A stretch of DNA of 64,000 nucleotides from Hydractinia symbiolongicarpus (Eukaryota; Cnidaria; Hydrozoa; Anthoathecata; Hydractiniidae), in the NCBI RefSeq assembly GCF_029227915.1, contig NC_079888.1:3979001-4043000 (forward strand), read 5' to 3'. Below the pieces are notes generated by a model that was not told where the DNA came from, did not search any database, and worked only from the letters and a program-made list of their open reading frames with translations. Numbering within the stretch: the first letter of the stretch is position 1; the number at the start of each line of letters is the position of its first letter. Positions 59,756-64,000 of the stretch are shown here, one piece after another. A program made the translations under genes and the position numbers.

Positions 59756-60310
59756 CTACTCGGTGACCCGTGGAAATTTCACGGTTTTGTTCGTCCTTTA
59801 TTTATCTCATTTTATGTGTATCGCTACTACGTTTACCATCTTGCGTGACAGACAGATGTATACAGGTAATATAATATAGATTACCGTTAACCAGTGGAAA
59901 AATCAACGGGGTCGCTTATCCTTTATATATCGCATTTCGAGTTTCCGTAACAGGACGCGGTTTTCGCGGACAGACAGACAAAATACTATTATTAAAGAGA
60001 TAGTCGGGAAACTTGGCGTCGAAACGCAGGGGTAAGCCAAACGTCAAGGTGTGATCCGGCGTTGAATAATAATAAAAACGTTGAATAATAAGATCCGTAA
60101 ACTGTGTCACATGATTAGGTGGAACACTTTAGTACAGGTATACAGTATGTCGTAAGTCAAGTAAAGCGCATACACCATTATGGTGTTGCGACTGTCACAT
60201 ATTTTTCAAAAAATAACTTTAACGCAACAATAGCTGAAATAAAAACAGAGTCTACAAAGCATTGTTACTCCATAGCAAAAAGAATTAAACAATACTATTT
60301 TATTTTGCCC
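59756..60310 (-). mobile_element. Inverted, decayed copy of the Helitron A-B-C row
   Basis: On the minus strand: the last about 300 bp of element A (60310-60001), then element B (60000-59881, start TCTCTTTAATAATAGT), then element C (59880-59756, start TCTATATTATATTACC, ending in a CCGTGAAATTTCCACGGG hairpin). The order and head-to-tail abutment match 53690-54265 on the plus strand. The terminal CTAGs are mutated (CTAT, GTAG). Confidence 0.65.
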
Positions 60311-61254
60311 ACACCTGGGTAGGAAATGTTTATTAGCACCCTACAACTGCACCTTACCTAGCAACCTTTAGAAGCTGAGAGCTTCCTCACTTCCTCAAAA
60401 GAAGTGAGAAAATGTAAAAAATGTGATGTTCCAGTATTTAAGAAGCTACTGAATAGCTTTCTGTCTAAAACTCCAGATAAACCCCTAATCATAGGGCTAA
60501 CAGCCAATAGAAGGGCAGATTCAAACTCACTTTTACATGGTTTAGTGTGTGGAAAGATGAGACTGGTGTGTGCTGCCTTGTGTACTTTTATATCCATGCA
60601 GGTTGTTAAAGATGGTCATTTTGGATGTTAATCATGAAGCATTGCTTCAAAAGCTATCTTGGCGGTCAATGCAACTGCCCTGGATTATTAAGTGCTGTGT
60701 TGACAATTGCCACTCAGACAAACTTGGTCAATAATTCTGGTAGGAGGTAGTTAAAAAGGATAACATTACACACTTTGACAGGCATCAATCATGCACAGTA
60801 CACTATCACTTATGGTACCTATGGTAAATGATAAAGACAAACAAAATGAGAATAACATATAACAATAATAACAGTAACAAGAACATATGTACTTGTTTTT
60901 CAGGTGACTCAGGTGTAAAACAAAAACTGTACACAATAAAAAAAAATAAAGCTGTGTTACTTGAACAAACTGACATGCACAATTTTCTGTTTATGCATAA
61001 TTCACAACAGTGTACAAACGTCTTGTTCCTATACGCTAAAAAAATTGTCGTAATTTTGAGACACAACGCAATGCTTACTGTTTATAGTCTGATGACTTAG
61101 TGCATGAAAACTTAACTGATAAATATTATAACTTTTTCAACTTTTTTTTAAGCAATTATATATATTTATTGTTGGAAACATGGTTCAAGTCATTCTAAAA
61201 CGCAAACAGGGTATAGCAGGTACAAACGGTCTGAGTAAACTCCAATTAGGTGTC

Positions 61255-61600
61255 ATTGTGGCGCTGTAGATTACTGGCTATAGCTCTCGTACTCTGTGCG
61301 GGAAACCAGGGTTCGATTCCTCTTGACGCTGATTCAACATGGGCGAGTGAATGTTACTATGGCCCCTGGTTAACCCAAGCCTTGTGAGGAAAGTTGGGGA
61401 GACGGCTCCATGTGTGAGCCGTTGAATGTTGCCAGGAGTTGTCTAGTAGAGCGCAGGCCGGTCTGTGTAGCTCAAAATGAGCATTAAATACTCTAGGACT
61501 CTGCATCTAAGCCATGGCCCCTCCTGGAAATAATAGACAGGGTACATTCCTCGATATTAGTGAGGCTAGCCATGCAAAATATGCACATCTATTTACCTAA
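61255..61600 (+). repeat. tRNA-derived SINE in MUL1 intron 1
   Basis: Begins with a tRNA-like head: GGCGCTGTAGATTACTGG and a perfect box B (GGTTCGATTCC at about 61310). The non-tRNA body is GC-richer than its surroundings (GGCCCCTGGTTAACCC, GACGGCTCCATGTGTGAGCCG). The end is approximate. It lies opposite to the MUL1 transcript. Confidence 0.55.
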
Positions 61601-61840
61601 GCAACTTAAGTCTAAACAATTTGTGTGTGTTGTTCAACTAGAGCTTGGCACAAATGACTGGAGTTATAAAGCAAAATTAATTAAATAATAATGGTGGGTA
61701 ACAGCTGTAAGGACAAGCATAACTTTTTGTCGATCTAGTACTTCGAAAACATAAAGTCAGTTATAGGTGACTCCTAACACCAATAGTGGCGTCCACCTCT
61801 CATTAGGTATGGTTAATTACATAAAAAAATTATGTAACTA

Positions 61841-62569
61841 TTAGTCATCCACTTAGGCATAAGAACAATGAAAAAATAAGTTCTTTTAGATGTTTTGCTG
61901 ATCATGCTGTTCGAAATAATGTATAGGCTCACGTTCTTGACAAATGCCTAAGAGATTAAGTGTTAAAAAATTTTGGTGAAGTCAGGAAACACCTGCCAAA
62001 ACATAAACCTTTTATTTAGAAATTTGTATATTTGCATAGGATCATGTATCTTTGACAAACGGTTGCAGAGATATTGGAGTTTAAAGGGTTTCGAATGACA
62101 TCACCAACCCATCCATTCCGAAACGCAGCAAAAAATGACTGACGTCACCACCTTGTTTCCAAGTTATTTGGCCTTAAAGTTTTAAGTGCACTGTAATAAT
62201 GGCTTTTCCTGTCAAAATAGCCCTTCATAAAAACATTATGAAAGACCACGTGGAACCACCTATTTCGACATAGCTTTTCATGATGCAGAAACAACTTAGG
62301 AAAAAGCATCTTAGCATCAAAGCATCTTAGAAAGACACATGCACATTTGCTAGTCAGAATTTATATAAGAAAACAGATTGATTTTGTGCACGAAATATGT
62401 AAATCTATTTTACGCAACAATGCTTTATGATAATAATGGCTTCATTAATTTAAATTATTATATTGACGTTAAAGTAGTGATATTGATGTCACTCTGTAAC
62501 GTCAGAAGAACACTTAACTTTGTCTGTTACGGACACACAGACACACTCTCCACATTATTATAAGAGAGA
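61841..62569 (-). mobile_element. Helitron-like element H5, hairpin deleted
   Basis: Minus-strand start TCTCTCTTATAATAATGTGG at 62569. The interior matches H4 (GTTTGTCAAAGATACATGATCC; the TCTAAAAGAAC run near the 3' end). At the 3' end the text reads CTAAGTGGATGACTAA: compared with H4 the roughly 20 bases forming the hairpin arm and loop are missing, so GTGGAT joins GACTA directly. Confidence 0.65.
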
Positions 62570-63435
62570 TATATAAATTAGTTGCAAATGTTTACAAATT
62601 TTATACACCCATACGCATCTTGACCATTATCTTCTATTTCTAACAGAAAACTTTTCTAATTCTAGCATAAGTCTTTTTTACAGTTAATATATTTAATCAC
62701 TGATAATCCCATGTTTATATATATTTTTTTTGTGTGCATATATGTGTGCGCATGTCCATTGTTGTTAATGCAAAACCATTACGTCACACTGCAACTAAAC
62801 TGTTGCTTGGCATATTCATATGGAAACGCACCCCTGGAGAACGTAAATGTTCAGGTTGGATTAAATCTAAAATATGTTTGCACAAAAAACAATACATGGA
62901 ATCAGAGTCCCGATATTTACTTGCACGCGCATCTAAGTGATTAGGTAATGCCTGATCCGCACGCAGACATGGAGGTACAAATGTAAACAAACCAAGCGGA
63001 TAAGTTACCTCCATTTCTGTGCACACAGGAAAAACACGGGACTATGAGTGTATTGCAATTTGGTGCAAGAGTAGTGACCAAAGTGGAAAAACAAAACCCT
63101 TGAAGCTACCAAATAGCTGTTAGCTAAATTATGGTATAGCTAGCTAGCTATATAGCTATATAAATGTAAAACAAATGCTTTTATGTTTAATATATATAGC
63201 TAGCTATATTTATTATATATATAGCTATATATATATATTATACATTTAATTAATATAATATGAATATTTAAAGATCGACGGTGGAAGGCAAAGCTTTCGA
63301 TTTCATAAGTAGGTAGCTATTATACCTAGCTACCAGCTAGCTAGCTGTATTTAGCTAGTAGTGAGAAAATGCAAAAACGTTTACAGAACAGAAAAAGAAA
63401 TACACAAAAATAAAAATTGCCTATAGTTATGCTAC

Positions 63436-63546
63436 CTGCAATATAGTCTGTAATTTACTTGCCCTGTTGTAAAATATCCACGTTAACCCACCAGCTATAC
63501 CAAATGCAAGGCCATAGCAACCACAAATGGTTGCACTGTCAGTCAT
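63436..63546 (-). CDS. MUL1: MUL1, exon 1
   Basis: A 37-codon first exon. An in-frame TAA lies 12-15 bases upstream of the ATG, which fixes the start. Residues 7-26 (ICGCYGLAFGIAGGLTWIFY) form the N-terminal membrane span expected of MUL1. Then NRASKLQTILQ ends at CAG followed by gtagca. The phase-0 join to NVEKFEVDSRLL gives the normal spacing between span 1 and the BAM domain. The exon is too short to stand out as an open frame and was found by looking for the missing N-terminus. Confidence 0.85.
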
Positions 63547-64000
63547 GACTTGACAAACTTATGTCAATACTAAATGCCATCGAATAAAATTAGGTTATAT
63601 GTACTAATTTAATTTATGCAATTTTCTTTCATTTTTCGGCATGCACAATACCCCCTACCGCTATCTCCTAAACCCGAGGCCCGAGACCCTGAAGTATTTT
63701 CCTTAATCGGAAATCTATGACCATGTTCACATTATACCGGCTAGCTTTCATGCCGTTATAAAAATCATAACGGATAGTATTGGTTTTATTCTGTACAGCG
63801 AAGTTCACACTGACAACGCAGTTTCTTCTGGCGCGGCACGTATGACCTTTGCTTTTTTTGTTCACATTAAATTTTAAAATACTTTGTTTTTGTAAACGAT
63901 AGAAAAAAACGTGTGGTTCCAAAATAACACAATGAAAAGTGCTCATTTTAGCTTGCGGCTACACAAACCGCTGCAGCAAGGTTGGATCCGATCCCGACTT
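63547..64000. other. MUL1 upstream region
   Basis: Presumed 5' UTR and promoter side of MUL1. The minus frame at 63668-63946 (92 codons, Arg/Asn-rich) has no recognised motif. No TATA or other element can be assigned with confidence. Confidence 0.4.

Larger units (their letters stand above)
57730..63435 (-). other. MUL1 intron 1, 5.7 kb
   Basis: Bounded by gtagca (donor) and tatttttttag (acceptor) on the minus strand. It carries a G-rich minisatellite, a CAGC/CAGA microsatellite (about 59533-59568), Helitron copies at 59756-60310 and 61841-62569, and a SINE. Overlapping 75-90-codon frames at 60358-61100 on both strands have no motif. AT-rich AGCTAGCT palindromes lie at 63130-63360. Confidence 0.85.

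Noticed and set aside
63130-63360. AGCTAGCT-rich palindromic tract
   Set aside because: Low-complexity AT/AGCT simple sequence; no specific function supported.

Overview
This is a gene-poor, AT-rich stretch of an animal nuclear genome. The proof of eukaryotic origin is direct: spliced genes with GT-AG introns, a three-exon mitochondrial E3 ligase (MUL1) that reads cleanly across both junctions, and many relics of eukaryotic DNA transposons and tRNA-derived SINEs. The mix of transposon-derived reading frames (piggyBac, Kolobok-like, integrase-type helix-turn-helix, HECT relic) suggests a cnidarian, perhaps a hydrozoan. That placement is inference from style and would need a database search.

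Layout. 0-9 kb: a TTAA-flanked MITE, a small tandem duplication, a Helitron remnant and the first of three related secreted-protein genes (6992-7866, minus). 9-14 kb: hairpins and MITEs. 15-18 kb: a frameshifted HECT-like pseudogene, a broken integrase-type HTH module on the other strand, and a 0.9 kb minisatellite built on 21-bp units. 19-23.4 kb: a piggyBac transposase pseudogene, then a head-to-tail row of Helitron-like elements. 24-34 kb: mostly anonymous, with a second TTAA MITE and a 1.25 kb element full of AGACGTC motifs. 34.8-35.8 and 43.2-43.7 kb: the second and third secreted-protein genes (plus strand). 47.9-49 kb: a Kolobok/Mutator-like transposase pseudogene. 50.8-51.1 kb: a palindromic 42-bp tandem repeat. 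52.3-54.3 kb: three Helitron-like elements abutting head to tail, the smallest only 100 bp. 55.6-63.5 kb: the MUL1 gene on the minus strand, whose 5.7 kb first intron holds Helitron copies, a SINE and a G-rich minisatellite.

The most interesting content is a small gene family I do not recognise. It has three members of 114-128 residues, each made of two exons with a phase-0 intron. Exon 1 encodes a signal peptide and a short conserved segment (VNNGGPTIRGTT in two members, GLGPTRRTT in the third) ending in Ser-Asn at the splice site. Exon 2 encodes a very basic domain whose only two shared cysteines sit at exon residues 8 and 15 in all three, with a proline at residue 12 (C-x3-P-x2-C). The geometry is exact although the rest of exon 2 has diverged strongly. 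The products look like secreted cationic proteins or peptide precursors; their function is unknown.

The rest of the window is largely mobile-element sediment. No intact transposase is visible, so all the elements here are probably immobile or depend on helpers elsewhere.
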